A stretch of DNA of 64,000 nt from Clostridia bacterium (GTDB lineage: Bacteria; Bacillota; Clostridia; Christensenellales; Aristaeellaceae), in NCBI GenBank assembly GCA_017534885.1, contig JAFXVR010000065.1:46610-110609 (forward strand), read 5' to 3'. The translations under genes were made by a program, and so were the position numbers. A model generated the notes under the pieces. It was not told where the DNA came from. It saw only the letters and a list, made by a program, of their open reading frames with translations, and ran no database searches. This document shows positions 43,951 through 53,013 of the stretch, piece after piece; position 1 is the first letter of the stretch, and the number at the start of each line of letters is the position of its first letter.

Positions 43951-44174
43951 ACAGGCAGTGAAGGGGTCAGGCTGCAGGGCTGAAGCCAAGCGAGCGCGCG
44001 GCGGTGGGAGGCGCGCAGGAGGCCGCAGTCAACCCGCCCCGGAGCCGCGGTTAATCACCGCCGGGTCATCTCCGTGATCAGATGGAATGAGGGAGGGTGA
44101 AAAGCCCTAAGCCGGGTGGTACCGCGGAAGCAGCAATGCCTTCGTCCCTGCGAACAGGCAGCGAAGGCTTTTTT
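43951..44174 (+). ncRNA. T-box leader of proS
   Basis: The T-box sequence GTGGTACCGCGG is at 44116-44127. It is followed by a terminator: GCCTTCG (44138-44144) with CGAAGGC (44162-44168), inner CCTG/CAGG, and six T. About 165 bases of structured GC-rich RNA precede it, forming stem I and the pseudoknot region. An uncharged tRNA binding the leader and T-box bulge prevents termination, switching on proS when charged tRNA-Pro is scarce. I could not assign the specifier codon with confidence. Confidence 0.93.
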
Positions 44175-44215
44175 GATAGGCCGACGCCAGTCAACCGAAG
44201 AGGAGGAGAACGCAA

Positions 44216-45667
44216 ATGGGCAAGAACAAGGACAAGCAGGAGTTTGTCACCTTCATCACGCCGCGCAACGAGGACTTCAGCCAGTGGTACACGGACGTGA
44301 TCACGCAGACGCAGCTGTGCGACTACGCGCCAGTCAGGGGCTGCATGATTGTGCGGCCTTACGGGTACGCCATCTGGGAGCAGATTCAGCAAGCCATGGA
44401 CAGCCGCTTCAAGGAAAAGGGCACCGAGAACGTGTACTTCCCGATGCTCATCCCGGAAAGCCTGCTGCTCAAGGAAGCCGAGCATGTGGAGGGCTTCGCG
44501 CCTGAGGTGGCCTGGGTGACCCAGGGCGGTTCGGAAAAGCTGACCGAGCGCTTGGCGGTGCGCCCCACCTCCGAGACGATCTTCTGTACGATGTTCGCCA
44601 AATGGACGCAGACTTGGCGCGACCTGCCCATGAAGTACAACCAGTGGTGCTCTGTGATGCGCTGGGAAAAGGCGACCAGACCCTTCCTGCGCACCAGCGA
44701 GTTCCTCTGGCAGGAAGGCCATACCATCCACGCATCAGCGGAGGAAGCCCAGGAAGAAACCCTGACCATGCTGGAAGTCTACCGCGAGGTGGCAGAGGAC
44801 GTGCTGGCGCTGCCGGTCTATGTGGGACAGAAGAGCGACAAGGAGAAGTTCGCCGGCGCCCGGGCCACTTATTCCATGGAGGCCATGATGCAGGACGGCA
44901 AAGCCCTGCAGGCGGGCACCAGCCACAACTTCGGCACCAATTTCGCCGAGGCCTATGGCATTCAGTTCCAAAACAAGGAAGGCAAGCTGCAGTACGCCGA
45001 GGAGACCAGCTGGGGAGTGTCCACGCGGCTGATCGGCGCGATCGTGATGACTCACGGCGACGAGCGCGGCCTGCGCCTGCCCCCGGCCATCGCGCCCATT
45101 CAGGTGGTCATTCTGCCCATCGCGGCGCACAAGCCGGGCGTGACCGAGGCCTGTGAGAAACTCTTTGCCGATCTGAAAGCCGCCGGCGTGCGCGTGAAGC
45201 TGGACGACCGCGACACCGTGTCCGCGGGCTTCAAGTTCAACGACTGGGAGCTGAAGGGCGTGCCTGTGCGCCTGGAGGTGGGCCCGCGCGACCTGGAGAA
45301 CGGCGTGGTGACCTATTTCCGCCGCGACACCTGTGAGAAGGGCACGCTGCCCCTGGAGGGCCTGACGGAGGCGCTGAAAGCCCTGATGAAGGAGATTCAG
45401 CAGGGTCTCTATGACCAGGCCAAAGCCTTCCGCGACGCCCATACCTACGAGGTACACAACATGGAGGAGCTGGGCCAGGCGGTGGACGGCGGCTTTGCCC
45501 GGGCCATGTGGTGCGGTGAGCAGGCCTGCGAGGACGAGATCAAGGAGCGCTTCAACGCTTCTTCCCGCAATATGCCCTTCAACCAGGAGGAAATGACCTT
45601 CGGTGACACCTGCGTGTGCTGCGGCAAGAAGGCCAAGCATGTGATGTACTTCGCCAAGGCCTACTGA
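44216..45667 (+). CDS. proS: Prolyl-tRNA synthetase, archaeal/eukaryal type
   Basis: 483 residues, the short class lacking the INS editing domain of bacterial ProRS. Class II motifs: FPMLIPESLLLKEAEHVEGF, motif 2 region LPMKYNQWCSVMRWE, RPFLRTSEFLWQEGHTIHA, and motif 3 GAIVMTHGDERGLRLPP. The anticodon-binding domain follows, then a C-terminal zinc-type module (WCGEQACEDEIKE and CVCCGKKAKHVMYF). It charges tRNA-Pro. Expression is controlled by the T-box upstream, and AAGAGGAGG precedes the ATG. Confidence 0.97.
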   Translation: MGKNKDKQEFVTFITPRNEDFSQWYTDVITQTQLCDYAPVRGCMIVRPYGYAIWEQIQQAMDSRFKEKGTENVYFPMLIPESLLLKEAEHVEGFAPEVAWVTQGGSEKLTERLAVRPTSETIFCTMFAKWTQTWRDLPMKYNQWCSVMRWEKATRPFLRTSEFLWQEGHTIHASAEEAQEETLTMLEVYREVAEDVLALPVYVGQKSDKEKFAGARATYSMEAMMQDGKALQAGTSHNFGTNFAEAYGIQFQNKEGKLQYAEETSWGVSTRLIGAIVMTHGDERGLRLPPAIAPIQVVILPIAAHKPGVTEACEKLFADLKAAGVRVKLDDRDTVSAGFKFNDWELKGVPVRLEVGPRDLENGVVTYFRRDTCEKGTLPLEGLTEALKALMKEIQQGLYDQAKAFRDAHTYEVHNMEELGQAVDGGFARAMWCGEQACEDEIKERFNASSRNMPFNQEEMTFGDTCVCCGKKAKHVMYFAKAY

Positions 45668-45700
45668 GCGGCTGAAGCAGACGAAAAAACGATACAGGAA

Positions 45701-45740
45701 CGGCTCCCGGAGGCGTCAGAACCTTCGGGAGCCGCTTTTG
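45701..45740 (+). terminator. Terminator after proS
   Basis: CGGCTCCCG (45701-45709) pairs with CGGGAGCCG (45726-45734); four further inner pairs include one G-U. Tail CTTTT. It stands between two convergent genes. Confidence 0.85.
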
Positions 45741-45746
45741 TGGCGC

Positions 45747-47516
45747 TTACCTGAATGAGGCGTCGATCAGCGTGCCATCCACCGCGTTGATGAGCGCATA
45801 GCAGAAACTGTCGCTCTTTACCGCGGACTCGTCCTGATACAGGATCATCCAGACTGGCACGAAGACCATACCATCGGCCTTGTTGTCCGCCCGGACAGCT
45901 TCATAGGTCAGCGCGGCCTGCTGGATGGCCTGGATGTTCCGGTCGTTCCAGGACAGGGAGCGGCTGAGTACTTCCGCCAGCCTGGCGATGGCCGCGTCCG
46001 GGGTAATCAGGGCTTCGGGTGTGCTGAGGATCTCTCCCCGGGTGAAGGCATTGCGGACAGCGGCATAGACGATCCCACGGCTGGTGACGTAGAAGATCAC
46101 GCTGTGCCGTCCGCCGGCAGGGGAGGTGTCAATGCCCAGCGGGAAGTACTTCAGGTAATAGCCCTCTTCGGTCGCGGGAATGGAAGCGTAATCGTAGGGC
46201 TGATAATCGTCGTCCACCAGCAGCTCACCGTCTACAATCGCCTGTTCCCAGATGGCGCCCATGGTGCGGATGCGTTCAAGGCTCAGATCCAGCGCTTCCA
46301 CGCAGACATAGTCATTGCTGTCGATCCCAAGACGCGCCATCATTGCCTCGGCTTGCGCCTGGGCTTCTGACAGGGTGATGCCGGTCAGCTCTGTCCTGTC
46401 CAGGGAGAATTCCCCGCGGTGACCGCTCCACTCCCTGACCCAGGCGCGATCGACGATGATGTTGGAGGGCGCTTCCGTATAATTGTCATCTGTGAATTCA
46501 TAGTAGAAGAGGGCTTCCGAAGCCGGGTTGAGGATGGCGTGATCGGTAAAGCGGATCTCGTCCGTGCCGATGCCTGCAGCAATACCCGTCCGGTTGAACC
46601 ATACCGGATCCACGGTGGAGGAGAAATCCGTTTCGACTGCCTGGTAAATGGGCAGGATGCCTGTCTCCTGATACTGCACCGGTGTGACCAGTTCGTATCC
46701 GTCCCGATTCTCGATGGTGACAGGACGATCCGAAGCCTGAGATGCCGGCTCTGTCATGAAAACCGGCATGCAGGAGACTGTCCAGTCGGCGCGCAGCCTG
46801 CTTCCCTCCACGATGGCGCCGGAAGGGTCGATCTGCTCGGTACAGCTCTCCATCTGAATCTGGTAGCTGGTTCCCTCACTGATGGCAAATCCGTCAGAGG
46901 CTTCAAAGGAGAAAGTGACGGAGCCGTCGCCGTTTGCGATGTCATAGTAACCGACACAGCCGGGCGTCAGCAGGGTGCCGTCGTCGACGCCGATTTTCCG
47001 GGGCATGGAGTACGTCACCAGCAGCCTGCCGCCGGAAATGGCGGCCTTTTCCACCAGGGCCTTTGCTTCATCGCTGGCCTGGAAACACTCCGGATCGTCA
47101 CCCAGATCAAAGGGCACGATCACATCGCCGTCCCGCAGGGGGCGCGCAGTGCCGAGGCCGTACAGGGCGCGGTCCCGGTATACGATCTCATCCAGGGTGA
47201 AGACCACATCGCCGATGGTAACGGACTCGCCGATTTGGGCGATCTTGCCCTCCTGCAGGCTTTCTCCAAGCTCCTGATTCCAGTGACGGCTGAAGAACTC
47301 AGCCACCTGGGAGGAAAACACGGCATAAGCGGTTCCCATAAGCGCCAATCCCAGCACAATGACCAGGACGAGCGCAGCAGATCTCTTTCTTTTCACGGGT
47401 TCTTCTCCTTTCGCGTTCGCAAGTATCCGCTGCGCCAGCCATGGGTCTTCCCGCACATGCGCGAGCGAATGACGCACAGCGCTCTCAATGCGCTCCTGTT
47501 CCTCACGCAGGGTCAT
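45747..47516 (-). CDS. Membrane-anchored partner of the ECF sigma factor (probable anti-sigma)
   Basis: 589 residues. A cytoplasmic N-terminus of about 50 residues (REEQERIESAVRHSLAHV) is followed by one membrane helix (SAALVLVIVLGLALMGTAYA) and a large extracytoplasmic part with beta-rich repeats, ending in YALINAVDGTLIDASFR, which is PepSY-like. No ZAS zinc motif is visible. Its position downstream of the sigma gene, with a 14-base overlap, and the topology suggest an anti-sigma or sensor. Start at 47516 has GGAAGGAG nine bases before it; an ATG at 47525 abuts that site. Confidence 0.8.
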   Translation of the reverse strand: MTLREEQERIESAVRHSLAHVREDPWLAQRILANAKGEEPVKRKRSAALVLVIVLGLALMGTAYAVFSSQVAEFFSRHWNQELGESLQEGKIAQIGESVTIGDVVFTLDEIVYRDRALYGLGTARPLRDGDVIVPFDLGDDPECFQASDEAKALVEKAAISGGRLLVTYSMPRKIGVDDGTLLTPGCVGYYDIANGDGSVTFSFEASDGFAISEGTSYQIQMESCTEQIDPSGAIVEGSRLRADWTVSCMPVFMTEPASQASDRPVTIENRDGYELVTPVQYQETGILPIYQAVETDFSSTVDPVWFNRTGIAAGIGTDEIRFTDHAILNPASEALFYYEFTDDNYTEAPSNIIVDRAWVREWSGHRGEFSLDRTELTGITLSEAQAQAEAMMARLGIDSNDYVCVEALDLSLERIRTMGAIWEQAIVDGELLVDDDYQPYDYASIPATEEGYYLKYFPLGIDTSPAGGRHSVIFYVTSRGIVYAAVRNAFTRGEILSTPEALITPDAAIARLAEVLSRSLSWNDRNIQAIQQAALTYEAVRADNKADGMVFVPVWMILYQDESAVKSDSFCYALINAVDGTLIDASFR

Positions 47517-48024
47517 ACCCGTCATCTCCTTCCATGGCATGGCGCAGTTTACGTCTTGCGCGGTTCAAGCGGCTGCCGACGGCCTGACGTGAGATGCCAA
47601 GGGCGTCGGCAGCCTCCTCCTGGGTCAATCCCTGCAGCCAGCAGAGCAGGGCGGCTTCCCGCAGCTTCGCGGGCAGATTCAGCAGTGCTGAGGTCAGATC
47701 GTCATCGAATGGATCCGCCGGGGCCGGGCGCTCCGCGATCATGTCGACGGTGACCGAGCGGTCGACGTTCCTGAACCAGCCGGTGCGGTACATGCTTCTG
47801 CAGGTGTTGACAGCAATCTTGGTCAGCCAGGTCTTTTCGGATGCTTCCCCCCGGAAGCTGTCCAGTTTCCGGTAAGCCTTGAGAAAGGTCTCCTGTACGG
47901 CATCCTTCGCCATGTCTTCATCGCGCAGATACATGATGCAGAAATGCAGCAGGGGGAGCTGGTACAGGGCGACCATGCGCTCGATTCTTTCTTCCTTACT
48001 GTCAGGGCCCATGACAGTATCCAC
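47503..48024 (-). CDS. ECF-type RNA polymerase sigma factor
   Basis: 173 residues from the GTG at 48024. Sigma region 2 reads LRDEDMAKDAVQETFLKAYR and EKTWLTKIAVNTCRSMYR, and region 4 LREAALLCWLQGLTQEEAAD followed by ISRQAVGSRLNRARRKLRH, as in SigW-like group 4 factors. GTG is preceded by GGTGAGG at five bases. Alternatives are ATG 48012 and ATG 48069, which lack good sites. It is translated with the membrane partner, by which it is probably held inactive. The stimulus is unknown. Confidence 0.9.
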   Translation of the reverse strand: MDTVMGPDSKEERIERMVALYQLPLLHFCIMYLRDEDMAKDAVQETFLKAYRKLDSFRGEASEKTWLTKIAVNTCRSMYRTGWFRNVDRSVTVDMIAERPAPADPFDDDLTSALLNLPAKLREAALLCWLQGLTQEEAADALGISRQAVGSRLNRARRKLRHAMEGDDGYDPA

Positions 48025-48164
48025 GGCAGCCTCACCGCCTTTCACTGATTCAGACGCACCGAGGTGCATAAAACGCAACACAGCCGGATGAAAGATTTCG
48101 GGGAAAACGCAAGCCCCAGTATGATAACGGATGAAGCAGGCGGGTTTGATTCCCCAACTTCCTC

Positions 48165-48193
48165 TTTTCAAACCCCCGCCGTTGTGGTACAAT
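48165..48193 (+). promoter_or_regulatory. Promoter of the GH13 lipoprotein gene
   Basis: TTTTCA (48165-48170), 17 bases, TACAAT (48188-48193). Start near 48200, leaving a very short leader before GGGAGG (48205-48210). Confidence 0.5.
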
Positions 48194-48218
48194 CCATACA
48201 GAACGGGAGGTGAAAACC

Positions 48219-49733
48219 TTGAAGCGTCTTTTTGCATTATGGTGCTGTCTGCTGCTGGTGATTTCGTGCATCGGCGGGGCAGGGGCGGAGACGAAGGATG
48301 TGCCGGTGAGCTGGTACGAGGTTTTTGTGCGCTCCTACGCGGACAGTAACGGGGACGGCCTGGGCGACCTGAACGGCCTGCGGGCGAAGCTGCCCTATAT
48401 CCACGACATGGGCTGGCGAGGGCTCTGGCTGATGCCCATCATGCCCTCGCCCAGCTACCACAAGTATGACGTGACTGACTACCGGGACATCGATCCCGAG
48501 TACGGCACGATGGAAGACTTCCGCGCGCTGGTCAGCGAGGCGCACGCGCTGGACATCCGGGTGATTGTCGATCTGCCGGTCAACCACACGGCGGTGGCGC
48601 ATCCCTGGTTTAAGGAGGCCTGCGATGCCCTGCGCCAGAGATCTGCGGACAGTGAAAAGACCGGCTGGTACTGCTTCTCCCAAACACCGGGCAGCAAGCA
48701 TGTGCCGGTAGAGGGCACGGACTGGTATTATGAGGAGCAGTTTGCGGGCGGCGGCATGCCGGACCTGAACCTGGACAGCGAAAGCCTCCGGGCAGAAATC
48801 CGGGACATCCTGGCCTTCTGGCTGACGGATGTGGGGGTGGACGGCTTCCGGCTGGACGCGGTGACCAGCTATTACACCGGCCATAACGACCAGAACATCG
48901 CCTTCCTCGCCTGGCTCAAGGAGAGCTGCGAGGCGATCAAACCGGGCTCCTTCCTGGTGGGCGAGTGCTGGACGGGCCTGAACACCATTGTGGAGTATTA
49001 CGACAGCGGCGTGGACTGCTTCTTCCTCTTCCCGGCCTCCCAGGCGGAGGGCTGGGTCTGCAAGGCGCTGCTGGCGAGAAGCAAGCCCGCGGAGCGCTTT
49101 GCCGCTTCCCTGCAGTCCCTCTACGAGGCGCTGCCGGACGCTCTGTACGCACCCTTCCTCTGCAACCACGACACCGGGAGAACCGTGCCGGCGCTGCAGG
49201 CCCGGACGCTGCCGGATCGGGTCAAGCTGGCGCACGCGCTGGTCAGCGTAATCGGCGGGGCAGCCTTCACCTATTACGGGGATGAAATCGGCATGGTTGG
49301 CGCGGGGGAGGATCCCAACAAGCGGCTGGCCATGTACTGGTCGGATGAAGAGATGACCGAGCAGCCGCCTGGGGTGACCAAGATCGAGTACGCATACCCC
49401 TCTGTGGCAGAACAGGAGGCGGATGAGGCCTCGCTGCTGCATTACATCAAGCGGCTCAACCAGATGAAGCTGGCTTGGCCGGAAGCCTTCATGGGAAGGG
49501 CTGAAATCCGGTCTGCTTTCGGGAATGTGCTGGCGCTGGCGCGGGAGACGGCAGACGGTCCATGCCTGATCGTCGCCAACCTTTCACTTAAACAGACCGA
49601 AGTTTTTGAAATCAATCAAAAACAGACCATATTCTGTGACCTGGAGACCGGGGCAAACACGGCTTTGCTGGAGGATGATGGCAGGCTCACCCTGCCGCCC
49701 GGCGCGGTGGTGCTGCTGCGCTCCGGCGATTAA
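48219..49733 (+). CDS. Secreted GH13 alpha-amylase-family enzyme, probable lipoprotein
   Basis: 504 residues. The signal segment ends LLLVISC, a lipobox, so the enzyme may be tethered to the membrane. The GH13 barrel starts SWYEVFVRSYADSNGDGLGD. Catalytic residues fit: nucleophile Asp213 in GVDGFRLDAVTS, acid/base Glu249 in LVGECWTG, stabiliser Asp318 in CNHDTGR. A short C-terminal beta domain follows. It acts on alpha-glucans outside the cell. TTG at 48219 lies eight bases after GGGAGG and is preferred to the GTG at 48210, which overlaps that site. Confidence 0.93.
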   Translation: MKRLFALWCCLLLVISCIGGAGAETKDVPVSWYEVFVRSYADSNGDGLGDLNGLRAKLPYIHDMGWRGLWLMPIMPSPSYHKYDVTDYRDIDPEYGTMEDFRALVSEAHALDIRVIVDLPVNHTAVAHPWFKEACDALRQRSADSEKTGWYCFSQTPGSKHVPVEGTDWYYEEQFAGGGMPDLNLDSESLRAEIRDILAFWLTDVGVDGFRLDAVTSYYTGHNDQNIAFLAWLKESCEAIKPGSFLVGECWTGLNTIVEYYDSGVDCFFLFPASQAEGWVCKALLARSKPAERFAASLQSLYEALPDALYAPFLCNHDTGRTVPALQARTLPDRVKLAHALVSVIGGAAFTYYGDEIGMVGAGEDPNKRLAMYWSDEEMTEQPPGVTKIEYAYPSVAEQEADEASLLHYIKRLNQMKLAWPEAFMGRAEIRSAFGNVLALARETADGPCLIVANLSLKQTEVFEINQKQTIFCDLETGANTALLEDDGRLTLPPGAVVLLRSGD

Positions 49734-49772
49734 CCGCATATTCAGAAACATGTGCATGAACAGGAGGCCTGT

Positions 49773-51704
49773 ATGAAGAACGGACACAGATTCCTGGCGA
49801 TTCTCGCGCTGGCGCTGGCACTGACGGCCGCGGCTGTCGGTGAGGAGGCGCTCTATGTGCGGAAGGTGGAGAACCTCCCGGCGGATTTCTGGATGGGCAT
49901 GGACGTATCCTCGGTGACTGCGCTGGAAGCCTCCGGCGTGACGTATAAGGATGAAACCGGTGAAACCCGCGATCTGTTCGAGCTCCTGCGGGAGGCGGGT
50001 GTCAACCTGGTGCGGGTGCGGGTGTGGAACGATCCCTACGACAGCGAGGGGCACGGCTATGGCGGCGGCAACTGCGACGTGGCCAACGCGGCGGCGATTG
50101 CAAAGCGCTGCGCAGCCCAGGGCATCAGCCTGATGGTGGACTTCCACTATTCGGACTTCTGGGCCGATCCGGGCAAGCAGATGGCGCCCAAAGCCTGGAA
50201 GGACATCCCCGTCAAAAAGCGGGGCGAGGTCATCCGGGAATGGACGAAGGAAGCCCTGACGGAGATTGCCTCCACCGGGGTGCATGTGGCGCTGGTGCAG
50301 ATCGGCAACGAGACCAACGGCATGTTCTGCGGGGAGAAGACCTGGATGAACATCGTGTTCCGCCAGATGAAGTACGGCTGCGAGGCGGTGCGCGAAGTCT
50401 GCCCGGAGGCAAAGATCGCGGTGCATTTCGCTAATCCCGAGAACGGGGAGCAGTACCTGACCTATGCCGACAAGCTGGCCTACTACGAGCTGGATTACGA
50501 CGTGTTTGCCACCAGCTATTACCCCTACTGGCACGGCAGCCTCGAGAATCTCAAGAGCGTGCTGTCCGCCATTCAGGAGAAATACGGCAAGCAGGTGATG
50601 GTGGCTGAGACCAGCTATGCCTGGACGCTGGAGGACGGCGACTTCAGCGGAAACACCATCGGCGACCAGGGCGGCTATGAGAAGCCCTGGCCCATCACGG
50701 TGCAGGGTCAGGCCAATGAAGTGCGGGACGTGGCGGCCGCCATGGCGGACATTGGGGGCATCGGCGTGTGCTACTGGGAAGGCGCCTGGGTGCCCGTGGG
50801 CACGGAGAGCTGGGAGGAGAACAGCGCCAGGTGGGAGCAGTTCGGCTCGGGATGGGCCTCCAGCTACTCGGCGGAATACGATCCCAATGACGCGGGCAAG
50901 TACTACGGCGGCTCGGCCTGCGACAACCAGACCATGTTTGACTTCAGCGGCAAAGCCCTGCCCTCCCTGCAGGTCTTCCGCCTGATGCGGGAGGGCCAGG
51001 AAACGGAGATCCGGCCGGATGCCATCGCGGACACCCATGTGGTCTGCGACCTGAACGGTGTGATCGCCTTCCCGGAGACTGTCGAAGCGGTGATGAACGA
51101 CAACAGCCGGGTGGCCCTGCCAGTCATCTGGGAAGCGCCGGACGAAGCGACCCTGCGGAGCGGCGGCCCGCAGACCTATACCGTCCGCGGCACGGCTGAG
51201 GGGATGGACGCGGTCTGCTATCTGCAGATGATCGAGTACAACTACCTGCTCAACGGCGGCTTTGAGGACGCGGACGACAGCATGTGGCGGGCGGACAACT
51301 TCGGCGGCACGGAACAGCTGTATGTGGAGGAAAAACTGACGGACTCCTTAGCCGGCTCCAGGCATTACCACTTCTACTCGGCGGCGGCGCGCTCCGTGGG
51401 CTTTGACCTGGAGCAGGACGCGGCCGGACTGCTGCCCGGAACCTACCGCTACGCGATCTCGGTGATGGGCGGCGACGCGGGTGAGCAGGAGATCTACGCC
51501 TATGTGAAAATCAACGGCGAAATCATCGCCACCGCGCCCACGGAAATCACCTCCTGGAACAGCTGGCACACCGCGGTAATTGAGGGCATCACCGTGGGCG
51601 AAGGCGATACGGTGACGGTGGGACTGCACGTGGTCTGCCAGGGCGCGGGCGCCTGGGGCAAGATCGACGAGGCAATGCTGAACCGGCAGCAGGAGGCTGA
51701 CTGA
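49773..51704 (+). CDS. Secreted GH53 endo-beta-1,4-galactanase with C-terminal accessory domains
   Basis: 643 residues. Signal peptide ends near AAAVG-EE. GH53 barrel (residues 30-405): FWMGMDVSSVTALEASGV, VRVRVWNDPYD, VDFHYSDFWADPGKQ, acid/base Glu180 in VQIGNETNGMF, nucleophile Glu279 in VMVAETSYAW. Then an Ig-like segment of about 80 residues and a C-terminal jelly-roll-like module (LNGGFEDADDSMWRADN), like a CBM61 galactan-binding domain. It hydrolyses beta-1,4-galactan of pectin or arabinogalactan I. No wall anchor. AGGAGG precedes the ATG by five bases. Confidence 0.95.
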   Translation: MKNGHRFLAILALALALTAAAVGEEALYVRKVENLPADFWMGMDVSSVTALEASGVTYKDETGETRDLFELLREAGVNLVRVRVWNDPYDSEGHGYGGGNCDVANAAAIAKRCAAQGISLMVDFHYSDFWADPGKQMAPKAWKDIPVKKRGEVIREWTKEALTEIASTGVHVALVQIGNETNGMFCGEKTWMNIVFRQMKYGCEAVREVCPEAKIAVHFANPENGEQYLTYADKLAYYELDYDVFATSYYPYWHGSLENLKSVLSAIQEKYGKQVMVAETSYAWTLEDGDFSGNTIGDQGGYEKPWPITVQGQANEVRDVAAAMADIGGIGVCYWEGAWVPVGTESWEENSARWEQFGSGWASSYSAEYDPNDAGKYYGGSACDNQTMFDFSGKALPSLQVFRLMREGQETEIRPDAIADTHVVCDLNGVIAFPETVEAVMNDNSRVALPVIWEAPDEATLRSGGPQTYTVRGTAEGMDAVCYLQMIEYNYLLNGGFEDADDSMWRADNFGGTEQLYVEEKLTDSLAGSRHYHFYSAAARSVGFDLEQDAAGLLPGTYRYAISVMGGDAGEQEIYAYVKINGEIIATAPTEITSWNSWHTAVIEGITVGEGDTVTVGLHVVCQGAGAWGKIDEAMLNRQQEAD

Positions 51705-51721
51705 GTGTAATTTGTTGATCG

Positions 51722-51750
51722 TTGACAAGGCCTGCGGCAAACGCTATAAT
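51722..51750 (+). promoter_or_regulatory. Consensus sigma-A promoter of the second sugar transporter operon
   Basis: TTGACA (51722-51727), 17 bases, TATAAT (51745-51750): a perfect match. Transcription would start near 51757, so the ATG at 51759 is at the transcript end and the true start is 51798. Confidence 0.85.
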
Positions 51751-51797
51751 GGCTATGAGTGAATCGGAGCTACAATTTCAGCAGGGGAGGGAACGCG

Positions 51798-52973
51798 ATG
51801 CAGAAGCCTGTGAATATGGATCAGACCCATCAGGCTGGAGGCGACCGCGGTTTGCTGCGCCTCCTGTACGGCGGGATGATCGCAGGCATCCTGATGCTGG
51901 CTGGCGGCGGCGTGTGGTACATTGCGATCACGGGCATCATCGGCCGGAAAAACTGGGATTTCAACACCTATGGTGTTGGACCGAGGACGCTGGCGATCTG
52001 CGGCGGCCTGCTGCTGGCGGCGTCCATCGTGCTGTACTTCACCCTGCCGGGCGTCAAACGCTGGTCCAGACCCGTGGCCCGGGACATCTGGAAGGACAGA
52101 TACCGCTACAGCCTGATCCTTCCGGGGCTGATTGTGGTGTTTGTCTTCAGCTATATGCCGATGTACGGCATCGTCCTGGGCTTCAAGGATTACAAGATCA
52201 AGAGCGGCATCATGTTCTCCGAGTGGGTGGGCGCATACCACTTTGACCGCTTCTTCAAAAGCCCTGTGGCCGGCCAGACCATCTGGAACACCTTCTTCAT
52301 CGGCGTCACCCAGCTGATCATCACCTTCCCGGTGCCGATCATCCTGGCGCTGCTGATGAACGAGCTGCGCTCCACCAGCTACCGCCGCACCATTCAGACC
52401 ATCATCTACCTGCCCCACTTCATCAGCTGGGTCATTATGTACTCCCTGCTCTTCTCCCTGTTCTCCATCACCTCCGGTCTGGTGAACAAGCTGCTGATGT
52501 CCCTGGGGAATTCGGCCATCAACCTGCTCTCTGACCCCAACAAGTTCTACGGGCTGCTCTACGGCACCTCCATCTGGAAAGAAGCCGGCTGGGGCACCAT
52601 CATCTATATGGCGGCCATCGCGGGTGTGGATCAGGAGATGTATGAGGCCGCCTACCTGGACGGCGCAAACCGCTGGCAGCAGTGCATCCACATCACCCTT
52701 CCCTCCATCGCCTTCTCCATCACCACCATGCTGATCCTGAACGTGGGCTCGGTCATGGGCGCGAACTTCGACCAGATCATGAACCTGCGCACCGCGGCCA
52801 CCCAGACGACGGTGGCGCAGGTCATCGACACCTATGTGTACGATATGGGTGTCGGCAAGGGACAGTATGATCTCTCCACGGCCATTGGCCTGTTCCAGCA
52901 GGTTGTCAACTGTGCGCTCCTCTTCGTCTCCAACTACGCGGTGAAGCGCATGTCCGGCGAAGGCTTCTTCTGA
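51798..52973 (+). CDS. LplB-like sugar ABC permease with an N-terminal two-helix extension
   Basis: 391 residues. The canonical LplB domain starts near residue 105 (YSLILPGLIVVFVFSYMPMY) and has the EAA loop YEAAYLDGANRWQQCIHITL. Before it lie about 90 extra residues with two hydrophobic segments (GGMIAGILMLAGGGVWYIA and TLAICGGLLLAASIVLYF), not usual in the family; they may be an added membrane module. Start at 51798 follows GGGGAGGG. First gene of the transporter operon. Confidence 0.93.
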   Translation: MQKPVNMDQTHQAGGDRGLLRLLYGGMIAGILMLAGGGVWYIAITGIIGRKNWDFNTYGVGPRTLAICGGLLLAASIVLYFTLPGVKRWSRPVARDIWKDRYRYSLILPGLIVVFVFSYMPMYGIVLGFKDYKIKSGIMFSEWVGAYHFDRFFKSPVAGQTIWNTFFIGVTQLIITFPVPIILALLMNELRSTSYRRTIQTIIYLPHFISWVIMYSLLFSLFSITSGLVNKLLMSLGNSAINLLSDPNKFYGLLYGTSIWKEAGWGTIIYMAAIAGVDQEMYEAAYLDGANRWQQCIHITLPSIAFSITTMLILNVGSVMGANFDQIMNLRTAATQTTVAQVIDTYVYDMGVGKGQYDLSTAIGLFQQVVNCALLFVSNYAVKRMSGEGFF

Positions 52974-53013
52974 GCCGGCGCTGACCAGACGCAAGAGAAC
53001 AGGAGGAAGCAGT

